Origin: an uncultured Treponema sp.
GTDB taxonomy: Bacteria > Spirochaetota > Spirochaetia > Treponematales > Treponemataceae
DNA: 64,000 nucleotides
Reading direction: 5' to 3'
Assembly (NCBI GenBank): GCA_946411505.1
Contig: CAMKEG010000001.1
Coordinates: 62,001 to 126,000, forward strand
Shown: positions 1-8,463 of the stretch, piece after piece
Layout: every line of letters starts with the position of its first letter
Numbering within the stretch: the stretch's first letter is position 1
Notes under the pieces: generated by a model
Database searches by the model: none
What the model saw: the letters and a program-made list of their open reading frames with translations, nothing else
What the model was told of the DNA's origin: nothing
Translations under genes and position numbers: made by a program

Positions 1-549
1 GCCAAAATCGTCCTTTACGTCAGTTTCCTTAAAGTTGACGTCGTCTTCGGATTTTTCTGAGACGCCAAGGTAAAGGTACATCAACAAGACGCAGGCGGCC
101 AAGGTTCCTGCCAAGATTGCGATGAAGGCGATTTTTGCCCTGTAAAAAATGATTGCCGGGGGAACCGTGTAAATGCCGGCGCTCAAGCGGATGTCCGCGC
201 CGTCTCCGCCGACAATCCTTGTGCTGAACGTCTTTACAAAGGCGGAAGTTTGCGACGCCCCGTTCATAGGATATTTGTAGGCTTCCTTTCCGTTGACCTC
301 TAGGGAGATGGAGTCAAAGATGTCGGGCGAGCCGACGGCGGAATTGAAAAGATTTAGAAATTCTTTTGAGCCGCTTGCGTATATTCCGCTGGCTTCCGCC
401 GCTCGGGAAGACAGCTTTTCAAATTTGGCTCCGGCGACCTTCAAGCCGGATTTATAGTCTGAATAAACGCAGACGCCCAATGCAATGATTGTCACGATGA
501 AAACGCCGGCTATAGCCAGCGTCGCGATTGTTATGCCCCTCTTCTTCAT
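1..549 (-). CDS. Membrane protein of unknown function, partial (3' end outside window)
   Basis: Reading leftwards from the ATG at 549-547, the frame stays open for 183 codons to the window edge, so the C-terminus is missing. Residues 6-28 and about 139-161 are hydrophobic segments, with some 110 polar residues between them that would lie outside the membrane. After the second segment the protein turns acidic (SEKSEDD). The ATG overlaps the TGA of the upstream DUF115 gene (ATGA), so it is probably the last or a late gene of the coupled operon 7226-1. I do not recognise the family. The layout (short N-terminus, helix, extracytoplasmic domain, helix, cytoplasmic tail) would suit a sensor or envelope protein, but nothing seen proves that. 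Confidence 0.75.
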   Translation of the reverse strand, partial: MKKRGITIATLAIAGVFIVTIIALGVCVYSDYKSGLKVAGAKFEKLSSRAAEASGIYASGSKEFLNLFNSAVGSPDIFDSISLEVNGKEAYKYPMNGASQTSAFVKTFSTRIVGGDGADIRLSAGIYTVPPAIIFYRAKIAFIAILAGTLAACVLLMYLYLGVSEKSEDDVNFKETDVKDDFG

Positions 550-2063
550 ATCCTGCTATTATACAATAGAATTCTTTCTAGCGCAAGTTTTTTCGCTTCT
601 TTTGTTGAAATTTTATTGGCTCCGGCCTTGTTCCTGCAAAAGGCCATGTAGGGCAAAAGCGCGGAAAGTTGCGGCAAAAGCTCGTCGCTGTTTTCAATTT
701 CCTCAAGGCCGCTTTTTAACGCGGCCTTAAATTTGTCAAAGTCCATTTTGTTTTGGCTTAGAATTTTTTTGTTTTGCCCGCATGAAAGCTTGCAATGGTA
801 GTCAAAGCCCTTTCTGCAGAAATTTTCCTTTCCCAAAAATTCTTCCAATGAATTTTGGTATGAAAGCAGAACCTCGTTTTGCAAAAAACCGGCGGCGTTT
901 TTTTGGAGCGGCGTCCTGAACATCAACCTTGCGTAGGCGCTTTGGCTGTTATGGACGCGGCTTTCATCCTTCTTGTAAAGGTCGTCCAAGTAGCTTCCCC
1001 TGGCGTATGGCTTTCCTTGCGAGTAGGCGAAGTCCGCGCCAAAAATTTCAATGTCGGAAAAGCCGCAATTTTTGGCAAAGTCCAGCGCCGCCATCGTCAC
1101 CGTGCCGCCGCCGCTTTGAAGCCTTGCGAACGGGTTTTCGCAGCAAAGCCCCGCCAACGTAATTAATGGATGGCCGCCGTTTGAAAAAATAATCTTCCCG
1201 CCCTTATTATAAACAAAATTCGCGATTGAATGGTTTGCGGCCAAGTCCAGGACAAAAATTGTGTCCTTGTCAAAAGGCGCGTTGAAATGCTCCGCGCTCA
1301 AGGCTTGCGCGTCAATCGAGACGGCGGCGTCGACTTTAATGTTCCTTCGCTTCAAAATTTTGTAGCCGGTGTCGGTCGCTATTACAAAATATTTTTCCCT
1401 TCGCTCTTCAAGCGTCTTTAGGCTTTGGTCAAGGCTGGGGCCGGCGGCGATTATGGCCGCCGTCTTTTCCGTGTCAACATCGATTTCCTTGCGCGGCGAC
1501 TCTTGCGATTTTTTTAGCGTTTGCAAGTTGCAAAAAATGTTTTTTTGCCAAAGGCCGCCAAAGCGCGCCTGCACTGAATAATCCGCGCTCACTTTTTTTA
1601 GGCAGCCCTTTATTCTTTCCATGACGCTTTGGCACAGGCTTTCGTCTTCCTGCGCCCAAGGCCTTAAGGCCGCGATTTGCAAGTCCCCGTAATAGGCCGG
1701 CAAATAATTGTTGACAATCGCTTCCTCCAAATCGTTGGGGCGGGCGGCGGCGCAAAAAATAACCCTGCCGTCCCTAAACAGCTCGGAAACGCAAGGAATG
1801 TTTGTTTTTAAAAAATCCAGGTCTTCAAGACTGTTTTCAACCGCTATGATTTTTGAGCTGGGGTTTCTTTCAAGCAATGACTGTATGTGGTATCCGCCGC
1901 CCGCTCCTAAAATTATCGCGAACGAAAAATTTTGCGCTTGCGGCAAAAAGTTTTGGGCTTCCCGCTCCGGGTTGTACTTTGAGTGCGCCGGCCTTCCGGA
2001 ATTAAAGACGGGAACCTTTAAATTGTTTTTCGCTTCCTCAACGCGATTATAAAACAGAGCCAT
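546..2063 (-). CDS. DUF115 / MptE-like protein (motility accessory factor type), copy 1
   Basis: 505 residues. The motif AAGPSLDQSL (about 206-215), followed by an alternating strand/helix core, is the signature of the DUF115/MptE-like Rossmann domain found in 6-hydroxymethylpterin diphosphokinase-like proteins and in the Maf flagellin glycosyltransferases. An N-terminal Rossmann-like segment carries LGAGGGYHI (52-60), which resembles a methyltransferase-type glycine loop. The gene starts at ATG 2063, inside the 3' end of the second DUF115 gene (17-bp overlap), and its stop overlaps the next start. Paralogy with its neighbour is visible in the shared SKYNPEREAQNF / SAYNPKSEAERF segment near the N-terminus. 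A role in glycosylating periplasmic flagellins is an inference from the family; no flagellin gene lies in the window. Confidence 0.8.
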   Translation of the reverse strand: MALFYNRVEEAKNNLKVPVFNSGRPAHSKYNPEREAQNFLPQAQNFSFAIILGAGGGYHIQSLLERNPSSKIIAVENSLEDLDFLKTNIPCVSELFRDGRVIFCAAARPNDLEEAIVNNYLPAYYGDLQIAALRPWAQEDESLCQSVMERIKGCLKKVSADYSVQARFGGLWQKNIFCNLQTLKKSQESPRKEIDVDTEKTAAIIAAGPSLDQSLKTLEERREKYFVIATDTGYKILKRRNIKVDAAVSIDAQALSAEHFNAPFDKDTIFVLDLAANHSIANFVYNKGGKIIFSNGGHPLITLAGLCCENPFARLQSGGGTVTMAALDFAKNCGFSDIEIFGADFAYSQGKPYARGSYLDDLYKKDESRVHNSQSAYARLMFRTPLQKNAAGFLQNEVLLSYQNSLEEFLGKENFCRKGFDYHCKLSCGQNKKILSQNKMDFDKFKAALKSGLEEIENSDELLPQLSALLPYMAFCRNKAGANKISTKEAKKLALERILLYNSRI

Positions 2064-3564
2064 AATCCTCGTCCTTAAAAAGCTCTGAAAAAAGCTTTTT
2101 TGTTTTTTCTTCCATTATTTTTTTTCTTTTGTCCTTTTCATCTTGTCCGCTCGCGCGTCGTTCCAAAATGGAGTCGGCCGGAAAAAGCTCCTCCCTAAAA
2201 TTTTCGCTTTTAGCCCGCTCGAAAAAAAATTTTTTTACGATTTTTCCTCGCTCTTCGTCGGCGGCCAATTCTCTTGTTTTCATAAAAAAAGCCGGCTTTT
2301 CCTTTCCGTACTTGGCGTCTTGAAGCTCGCGCTCAAAGTCTTCTACGCTTATGTCCTTGATTTGTCCAAGGCTTCTTTTAAAGCTTTCCGCGCCCCTTAT
2401 CCTGTAAACCTTTTTTCCGCCCAAGCTTTTGTTTGAAAACCAGTCCGCGTATATTTCAAGGCTTGGGTTTTTAAATGAGCCTTTTGCGGCCCTGAGCGCC
2501 TTTGGCCTTAGCCTAAAGTCTTTTGAGTCGTTTTCATTGTCCAGGGCGTTTGGCCGCGCGTGGTTGTTTTTTAGGCCGCTTTGCAAGTCAAGTCCGCAAA
2601 AAAATATCGGGCCGGAACTTATCTCCAAAAATAATTCCAACGCGCTTCCGCTTACCGTTCCGTTTCTTTTTCCCGGCAAATATTTTATTCCAAGCTCGTC
2701 AAAAAGTTCTTTGGAAAAGATGTCGTCGTCGTAGCATAGGGGAACGACGAATTTTTTTTCAAACAAGGGGGAAGGGCAGGCGCCTTCGCTTGAAAGAATC
2801 AAAGGGCTTTTAAAAAAATCTTTTTCAAGAATTTCCAGATGCTTTTTTGCCCAATAGCCGCCGTCCGCGCTCATGCAAGCGTCGGGCTCTATCTTAAAGC
2901 GCTCCAAGACTCCTATCGAAGACGAAAGCGCGCAGACAAAAAGCTTTTCGCGATTTTTCTTTATCGAAGGAATCGCGTCCTCAAGGCTTGGACCCGAGGC
3001 GCAAATCAAGACCGGCCTTGAGATTTTATCAATGGCCGCGGCGCGCCTGATTTTTGTGAAAAAAAGAATTTTGTTCTTAAGCCAGCGCTTTCCAAAATAT
3101 TCCCGCGTGGCCAAAACGCTTTTAGCCTTTTCCATCGCGGCCTTGATTTGGAGCCACGTCTCTTTTGTTTGTTCCGGCCAAATTTTCGCGCTTGGGGGCC
3201 ACTCAAAGAAAAGGCTCTGAAAAAGTTTTTCTTCGCCCAAAATGTCAAAAAGCCTTTCGGAAAGCGCCGCGCGGCTTTCCAGCGGCAATGAAAAGTCAAA
3301 AAGCCTGTCGCTCCCGGAAAAATCCTTTGAAAAGCGTATGACTCCGACTTTTGCGTTTGGAAAGCGCTTCCTGACATAGGGCGCGCAATATCCCAAGGCG
3401 CCTTCGATTAAAACTACGCAAGAAGGAATGAAGTCCGCCTCAAGGTTTTGGACAAAGCGTTCCGCTTCGCTTTTTGGATTGTAGGCTGAATGAAGGGACA
3501 AGCCGTCGGCTTTCGCGCTTTCGCTTCCGTCTTTTGCCGAAAAGAATTCAACGGCCAAAATCAA
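2047..3564 (-). CDS. DUF115 / MptE-like protein, copy 2
   Basis: 505 residues, the same length as its downstream paralogue. CASGPSLEDA (about 188-197) is the DUF115 glycine motif, followed by VCALSSSIGVLERFKIEP, which matches the IATDTGYKILKRRNIKV layout of copy 1. The start is TTG at 3564-3562, overlapping the upstream TGA (TTGA), so it is probably expressed by translational coupling. The N-terminal half lacks the clear GAGGG loop of copy 1 (it has IEGALGY), so that domain may be degenerate. The C-terminal 80 residues are highly charged (Lys/Glu rich). As for copy 1, a sugar-transfer role on flagellin or another surface protein is inferred from Maf-type relatives, not shown by the sequence. 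Confidence 0.78.
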   Translation of the reverse strand: MILAVEFFSAKDGSESAKADGLSLHSAYNPKSEAERFVQNLEADFIPSCVVLIEGALGYCAPYVRKRFPNAKVGVIRFSKDFSGSDRLFDFSLPLESRAALSERLFDILGEEKLFQSLFFEWPPSAKIWPEQTKETWLQIKAAMEKAKSVLATREYFGKRWLKNKILFFTKIRRAAAIDKISRPVLICASGPSLEDAIPSIKKNREKLFVCALSSSIGVLERFKIEPDACMSADGGYWAKKHLEILEKDFFKSPLILSSEGACPSPLFEKKFVVPLCYDDDIFSKELFDELGIKYLPGKRNGTVSGSALELFLEISSGPIFFCGLDLQSGLKNNHARPNALDNENDSKDFRLRPKALRAAKGSFKNPSLEIYADWFSNKSLGGKKVYRIRGAESFKRSLGQIKDISVEDFERELQDAKYGKEKPAFFMKTRELAADEERGKIVKKFFFERAKSENFREELFPADSILERRASGQDEKDKRKKIMEEKTKKLFSELFKDEDYGSVL

Positions 3565-4424
3565 CCCCGCAAAAGATAGTCTATTATCTCTTCGTCGATG
3601 TCGGAATATCCGGCGGTAAGAATTATGATTTTTTTCGCGGCCTCGTCTCCAATCAAGTCCCTGTACTCCAGAAAAAGCTGCTCCTTTAGAATTTCATCCT
3701 CTATGCCGGAGTTGATGATTGCAGCCGCCTTTATTTCGCCGCTGTCTTCCGAGTAAATCGCGCCGGGGCTTGCGAAAAGTTTTTTTGTCCTAAAAAAGAT
3801 TTCCTCAAAAATTGTGGTCGTTAAAATTTTTTGAATCGTAAGCTCGCTGACTTCGATGTTCTTTGTCGTTTCGTCCAAGGCCCTTTTTGTGGAAATCAGG
3901 CAAAGGCGGGCCTTGTGGTTTTGTGTCAAGCCCTTGACGGACTCGCATGTTGGCGCCTCGATCAAGGAAGCGGCGTGGCTTTCCATGACGGACAATAGCT
4001 CGGCGGAGAACTCGGCCGAGGCCCTCAAAAGGCCCGCGGGCTTGTCGGAGTAGGCGAAGAAAATGTTGAGCTTGTCCTGGTCCGCAATTTTAAGGATTCT
4101 AAAAGTCCTTACGTTCCTGCGGGCTTCCGGGCTCAAAAACTGCGTGAAGGCCGTGAAGTTGGGGCTTTCCCTGTCCAAGGTCACCCAGTTGTTGGAACGG
4201 ATTGAGCCCGTCCAAAAATCTTTTGTGGAGATTGAGCTGAAAACGCTGGGCGCGTCAAGGCCGTAGGCCAGCTTAAGCATCATCAAGCCGCTTTGCTCGC
4301 AAAAAACTCCGCAATGCTCGATGCCCTTGTCTTCGGCCCATTGTTGGAATGTCAAGCGGGAAGCCTCTTGCGCTTTTTTCAAGAGGCCTCCGTTCTTGCT
4401 CGTGGCTACGCTAAGCAAACCCAT
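3561..4424 (-). CDS. Conserved hypothetical protein, possibly GAF-like
   Basis: 287 residues with no signal peptide or membrane segment, so probably cytoplasmic. I do not recognise the family with confidence. Residues about 35-75 (GVFCEQSGLMMLKLAYGLDA then SSIS) have the strand pattern and SSxS motif seen at the start of many GAF sensor domains, which is only suggestive. The C-terminal part (about 190-287) is predicted helical and acidic. It lies 3 bp downstream of the 932-residue acidic protein and overlaps the first DUF115 gene, so its function is probably tied to that pair. Confidence 0.7.
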   Translation of the reverse strand: MGLLSVATSKNGGLLKKAQEASRLTFQQWAEDKGIEHCGVFCEQSGLMMLKLAYGLDAPSVFSSISTKDFWTGSIRSNNWVTLDRESPNFTAFTQFLSPEARRNVRTFRILKIADQDKLNIFFAYSDKPAGLLRASAEFSAELLSVMESHAASLIEAPTCESVKGLTQNHKARLCLISTKRALDETTKNIEVSELTIQKILTTTIFEEIFFRTKKLFASPGAIYSEDSGEIKAAAIINSGIEDEILKEQLFLEYRDLIGDEAAKKIIILTAGYSDIDEEIIDYLLRG

Positions 4425-4427
4425 TTT

Positions 4428-7226
4428 TTACGAAAGACCAAGCTCGTCAAAGAGTTTTTTGTAGGTTACAAAATGCTCGGACTTTGCAAATTCCGTGATT
4501 TTGTCTTCCGGCAAATTCTCAAGCAATTGATCCATGTATGAAAGAACGGAAACAATTTCGTTCTTAAGGTCCTTTGAAATTGAAGTCGCTTTTTGCGTGC
4601 TTGTGTCGGCTGTCGTTGCCTCGGAAGCGCTTGTCTCAAACACGGCGCTGGCCGGCGTCTCCGCAAGGGCGGGCTCTTCCGCCGCCGGCTCCTCGACGGT
4701 CGGCTCTTCGACAGCTGTTTCTTCGACGACTGGCTCTTCGACCGAAGTTTCGGAATTGTCGTCAAAGATTGACATGTCCGCCACGTCGTCCGAGCTTTCG
4801 GCGGCTGGCGTTTGCTCCGCCAAGATTGTTTCGTCCAAAGTTTCCGGAACAGGCTCCTCGTTGTCCGTGTCGTCAAGGTTGAAGTCTTCGTCAAAGGACT
4901 TTGAATTTTCGTAAGCGTCCTTTTCTGCGAGCGCGTCGTCAACGATGTCAGATTCGGTGGCGTCGGCCTCCTTGAAGGCTTCGTGAATGTCGTCGCCAAC
5001 TGATATCGAAACGTCGTCGGCGTCTTCCTGCAAGGAAATGTTTTCTTTCATTATGTCGGAGACGTTGTTTTCGTAGGCTTCCTTTTCCGCAAGGGCGGTG
5101 TCCTCGATGTTGGTCTCAAAGGCGTCGGCCTCTTCAAAGGCGGCGTCAATGTTGTCGCCCACGCCGACAGCCACTCCGTCGTCGTCGCTTTGCAATGAAA
5201 CGTTTTCCTTGACGATGTCGTCAACGCTTACAATGCTTTCGTCTTCGCCGACTTCCTTTTCCATGTATTCGATTTTCTCTTGGTCCAAGGAATCGGAAAT
5301 CTCCTCGTCTTCGTTGAGAATTTCCTCGACGGTTTCCGTGTCGATTGAGTCTTCGCGCATCGTCGCCTGCAATTCGTCCGTGTTTACGACGGAGTCCATC
5401 AAGTCGCTGCTGGAAGACTCCACCGTTATGTCGTCTCCGCTCTTGGGAACGCTGATTTCCTCGGGAAGGACGTTTTCGTCTCCAAACTCGTCGGTCGTGC
5501 CGGCCAAGTCTTCGGGCGTGATTTCAGTCGTGTCGATTGTCGGCTCTTCCATGTCCGACTCGTTGAAGCTCATCGTTATGTCGTCTTCGCCAACCGAAGT
5601 CTCCGCAAATTCTTCCTCGGGAGTCTCCTCCACGGCGGGCTCTTCCTCGATTGCAGGCTCTTCTTCAACAGCTGGCTCTTCCGTCGAGAATTCCGCGTTG
5701 CTGAGAATGTTTGTAAGCTCGTTTCCGCTCAAGGCGATGGTGTCGTCGCCGTCGTCATCAGCGCCGAAAAATCCCGTGTTTTCCTCTTTTTCAAGCTTCG
5801 GTTCCGCGGCGGGAACAGGGGCAGTTCCTGCCGCAACAGTAGGGCGGTCCTTAAGTTCCGCGAAGTCGTTCTTGAGGTTTTTGATTTCGTCCTTAAGGCT
5901 GGAAAGCTCGCCCATGATTTGGCTTAGGATTTCCTTGCCTTTTTCGTTTATTTCAAGGTTTTGCTCTGAGGCTGAAGGCGCGCCGCTTTCAACGCCGGCG
6001 GCCTCTCTCTCGTCAATTTCTGTCTCGTCTGAACTTTCAACATTGCCCATAACTACATCCTGAACGCTCGGCGTCTTTGAGTCGTCGTCGGCGCTTACTT
6101 TCATGTCATAATCAACCACTTCTTTCTTTTGAGCGGCGGCGCCGTCCGGACCGTTTGTCATTCCGATGTTGGAGTCGTCGTCGTCAAAGCCAAAGTCGCT
6201 AAGGTCAATCTCTTCCGTGTCTCCGTTGGAAGCCTGCGGAGCGGCGGCCTTGGGAGCGTGGTCTTTTTCAAATGTGTCGAACATGTCGTCGGCGCCTTCC
6301 GTGGCCGGGATTTCCGCCGCGGGCTCGGGAGCGCTTTCTTCGGCGACGTCTTCCTGCGCGATTTCCGCGGCGGAGTCGTCAAAGCTGACGTCTATGTCAA
6401 GCGATTTTTCGTCCTGAATTTCTTCCGGCTTGGCCTCTTTTTTGCTTGAGGGGGCGTCGTCCATAAAGGCGCCCAAGTCGACTTCGCCGTCGTCGCCGTC
6501 CATGAAGGCGCTAAGGTCCACGTCTCCGTCAGGAGTGGAGTCGCCGCTTGAAGCGCCTGATGACGAGTCGCTCATGAAGTCGTCCAAGTCTATTTCACCG
6601 TCGGGCATGTCGTCAAGGCTGACTTCTTCTGTGGCGGTCTCTGACGGCTCGGCAGGGGCGGCGGGTTCGGCCGGCGTCTCGTCGGCGCTTATGTCAAGGC
6701 CGTCGATGTTGAAGTCGTCCATTCCGGCCTCTTCGGCGGGCGCCTCTTCGGCCGCGACGTCCTGGCTTTCAGTTATGTTCATAAGCTCGTCGGGGCTCAG
6801 GGTGGTGTCGGCGTTTTCGTCCTCGGCCCCCTCCATGCCGCCCGTTATGTTCATAAGCTCGTCGGGGCTCAGGGTGGTGTCGGCGTTTTCGTCCTCGCCG
6901 CCCTCCATGTCGCCCGTGATGTTTGAAAGCTCGTCGGGGCTTAGAGTCGTGTCCTTGTTTTCGTCTTCCGCGGCCGAAGCGCCGTCAGTCGCGGGAATGT
7001 CTATGTCAATGTCCAAGTCCGAAATTTCCGTCTCTCCGGAGGTTGCGGGGGCATTCAAGTCTTCAGCTGTCATCGGGAAGTCGATGTCGTTGAACATGTC
7101 GTCGTCTGAAGGCAAGTCGATGTCGTCAATGGCATTTTCAGGCGCGTCAACAGGCTCGCCCTTTATGTCTTTTGGCGAGTTTTCTACCCATTCGCCATAT
7201 TTATCGAGGTCTTTTGAATCGCTCAT
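4428..7226 (-). CDS. Large acidic repeat protein with conserved C-terminal helical domain
   Basis: 932 residues, very rich in Asp, Glu, Ser and Ala and poor in aromatics and basic residues, hence largely disordered. Three near-identical repeats (EDENxDTTLSPDELxNIT) lie at about 87-104, 111-128 and 134-151, encoded by about 70-bp tandem DNA repeats. A weaker relative (DDTIALSGNELTNIL) occurs further on. Two longer repeats of roughly 60 residues share DIxKENxSLQ, VGD and ALAEKxAYEN. A short coiled-coil-like stretch (SQIMGELSSLKDEIKNLKND) sits near the middle. The last 50 residues are ordinary globular sequence ending YKKLFDELGLS. AAGGGGAA upstream is a good ribosome site for ATG 7226. First gene of the operon. 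No signal peptide, so presumably cytoplasmic; a scaffold role is a guess. Confidence 0.85.
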   Translation of the reverse strand: MSDSKDLDKYGEWVENSPKDIKGEPVDAPENAIDDIDLPSDDDMFNDIDFPMTAEDLNAPATSGETEISDLDIDIDIPATDGASAAEDENKDTTLSPDELSNITGDMEGGEDENADTTLSPDELMNITGGMEGAEDENADTTLSPDELMNITESQDVAAEEAPAEEAGMDDFNIDGLDISADETPAEPAAPAEPSETATEEVSLDDMPDGEIDLDDFMSDSSSGASSGDSTPDGDVDLSAFMDGDDGEVDLGAFMDDAPSSKKEAKPEEIQDEKSLDIDVSFDDSAAEIAQEDVAEESAPEPAAEIPATEGADDMFDTFEKDHAPKAAAPQASNGDTEEIDLSDFGFDDDDSNIGMTNGPDGAAAQKKEVVDYDMKVSADDDSKTPSVQDVVMGNVESSDETEIDEREAAGVESGAPSASEQNLEINEKGKEILSQIMGELSSLKDEIKNLKNDFAELKDRPTVAAGTAPVPAAEPKLEKEENTGFFGADDDGDDTIALSGNELTNILSNAEFSTEEPAVEEEPAIEEEPAVEETPEEEFAETSVGEDDITMSFNESDMEEPTIDTTEITPEDLAGTTDEFGDENVLPEEISVPKSGDDITVESSSSDLMDSVVNTDELQATMREDSIDTETVEEILNEDEEISDSLDQEKIEYMEKEVGEDESIVSVDDIVKENVSLQSDDDGVAVGVGDNIDAAFEEADAFETNIEDTALAEKEAYENNVSDIMKENISLQEDADDVSISVGDDIHEAFKEADATESDIVDDALAEKDAYENSKSFDEDFNLDDTDNEEPVPETLDETILAEQTPAAESSDDVADMSIFDDNSETSVEEPVVEETAVEEPTVEEPAAEEPALAETPASAVFETSASEATTADTSTQKATSISKDLKNEIVSVLSYMDQLLENLPEDKITEFAKSEHFVTYKKLFDELGLS

Positions 7227-7252
7227 ATATCGTTCCCCTTTAAAAACTTTTC

Positions 7253-7281
7253 ATTATATTATCGGCCCTTTTTGACAAAAA
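7253..7281 (-). promoter_or_regulatory. Probable sigma-70 promoter of the acidic-protein operon
   Basis: On the minus strand TATAAT lies at 7258-7253 and TTTTTG at 7281-7276, separated by 17 bp. The leader to the ATG at 7226 would be about 20 nt and contains the AAGGGGAA ribosome site. The -35 is weak. The remaining intergenic DNA to 7379 is AT rich and must also hold the rightward promoter of the FtsB-like gene, for which I see no convincing hexamer pair. Confidence 0.5.
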
Positions 7282-7379
7282 CCGCGCAATTTTCTTTATG
7301 ATTTATTCATTATATTGTAACACATATTTTAAAAAAATCCAATAAGAAATTTGATTTTTTTTCCGATAATGAATTCATA

Positions 7380-7880
7380 ATGAAAACGGCTAAATATTTG
7401 CCCGCCTTGCTGGCCGGGACTCTCGCGTACGCCATAATCTCAATTTTTTGGGGGCAGAGCGGCGTTTGGGCCCAAAAGCAGCTTGAGGAGCAAAAAAAAG
7501 TTATCAGCGTCCACACGCAGGAAATTCAAAAGATTAACGACGAGCTGAACCTGGAAAAGACGGCCATTCGCGACGACGCGGACGTAATCGCCGCCTACGC
7601 GCGAAAGCTGGACTATGTCTTCGAGGACGAAAGGCTTGTCAAGATAAAGGGCCTCGCCGTTTCCGAACCGTCACTCTACGACACTGGAACTGTGCTAAAA
7701 AGCGCTCCTGTGGCTTATGTGAGCGAGTGGTTTTGCAAGGGCGCCGGCCTTGCGGTTGGCCTTTTGATGGCCGCGGCCATTTTCCTTTACGACATGTCTT
7801 ACGGCGTAAAGTCCTTTTCTAGCAAAAAGCGCTTTGAGACAATAGAGGGCATTCCCGTCTATGACGTCGCGCAAGTGTGA
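7380..7880 (+). CDS. FtsB/DivIC-like septum formation initiator
   Basis: 166 residues. One membrane helix near the N-terminus (about 7-30) is followed by a coiled coil (about 33-62: EEQKKVISVHTQEIQKINDE) and then a short region ending LDYVFEDERLVKIKGL. This is the standard FtsB/DivIC plan, in which the coiled coil pairs with FtsL and recruits the septal peptidoglycan machinery. Unusually, a second hydrophobic segment (about 122-142) and a cytoplasmic tail follow, so the protein is longer than the usual 90-120 residues. Its 3' end overlaps tsaC by 20 bp. Assignment rests on architecture and the region after the coil, not on a strong signature. Confidence 0.65.
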   Translation: MKTAKYLPALLAGTLAYAIISIFWGQSGVWAQKQLEEQKKVISVHTQEIQKINDELNLEKTAIRDDADVIAAYARKLDYVFEDERLVKIKGLAVSEPSLYDTGTVLKSAPVAYVSEWFCKGAGLAVGLLMAAAIFLYDMSYGVKSFSSKKRFETIEGIPVYDVAQV

Positions 7881-8463
7881 AAAAGAAAGCGCCCAAGCCG
7901 CCGCTTCCGTCCTTTTGGAAGGAAAAGTCGCCGTTTTGCCCACCGACACCGTCTACGGCTTTAGCGCCTTGGCTCTCGTTATGGAAGCGGACGGCCCCAA
8001 AAAGTCCGGCCTGGACTTGAAAATCGACCAAATCAAGAAAAGCCCCGAATCAAAGCCCCTTATAGAGCTGATTTCCGAGCCTTCGGACATCTACAAATAC
8101 ACAGGCCAAGAAATTCCTTCAAAAATACTGGAAAAATGGCCCGGCGCCTTGACCGTCCTTGTAAAAAACAACGCTTGGTACAAGGCCCTGACCGGCCGCG
8201 AGGCAACGGCCTTCCGCTGTCCCGGAGACGAATGGCTAAGGCAGGTCATAAGCCTTTGCGGCGGCCCGATTTATTCCACCAGCGTAAACTTTAGCGGAAA
8301 GCCCGTCTTGGAGGCTGAAGCGGATATTTTAAGGGACTTTGGCGGCTTGGTTGACCTCTATGTTTCGGATGGAGATAAAAAAAACGCGCTTCCAAGCACG
8401 CTGGTCTCCCTTTTGGACGGGGAGCCAAAGGTTCTCCGTCAGGGCGCCGTCCGCTTGGACTAG
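7861..8463 (+). CDS. tsaC: Threonylcarbamoyl-AMP synthase (Sua5/YrdC/TsaC family)
   Basis: 200 residues covering a single YrdC domain with no Sua5 C-terminal domain. LPTDTVYGFS near the N-terminus, SKPLIELIS, and STSVNFSGKP toward the end are the family's substrate-binding motifs. The enzyme makes threonylcarbamoyl-AMP from threonine, bicarbonate and ATP, the first step in t6A37 formation on ANN-decoding tRNAs. The ATG at 7861 lies inside the FtsB-like gene, so the two are probably co-translated. The 3' end overlaps the convergent GT8 gene by 4 bp. The middle is slightly longer than usual (ALVMEADGPKKSGLDLKIDQIKK). Confidence 0.9.
   Translation: MTSRKCEKESAQAAASVLLEGKVAVLPTDTVYGFSALALVMEADGPKKSGLDLKIDQIKKSPESKPLIELISEPSDIYKYTGQEIPSKILEKWPGALTVLVKNNAWYKALTGREATAFRCPGDEWLRQVISLCGGPIYSTSVNFSGKPVLEAEADILRDFGGLVDLYVSDGDKKNALPSTLVSLLDGEPKVLRQGAVRLD

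Noticed and set aside
5098..6063. 321-codon plus-strand frame opposite the acidic repeat gene, Ser rich
   Set aside because: It is the antisense shadow of the Asp/Glu/Ser codons of the acidic gene, with no ribosome site and no family resemblance. The same holds for 6430-7275.
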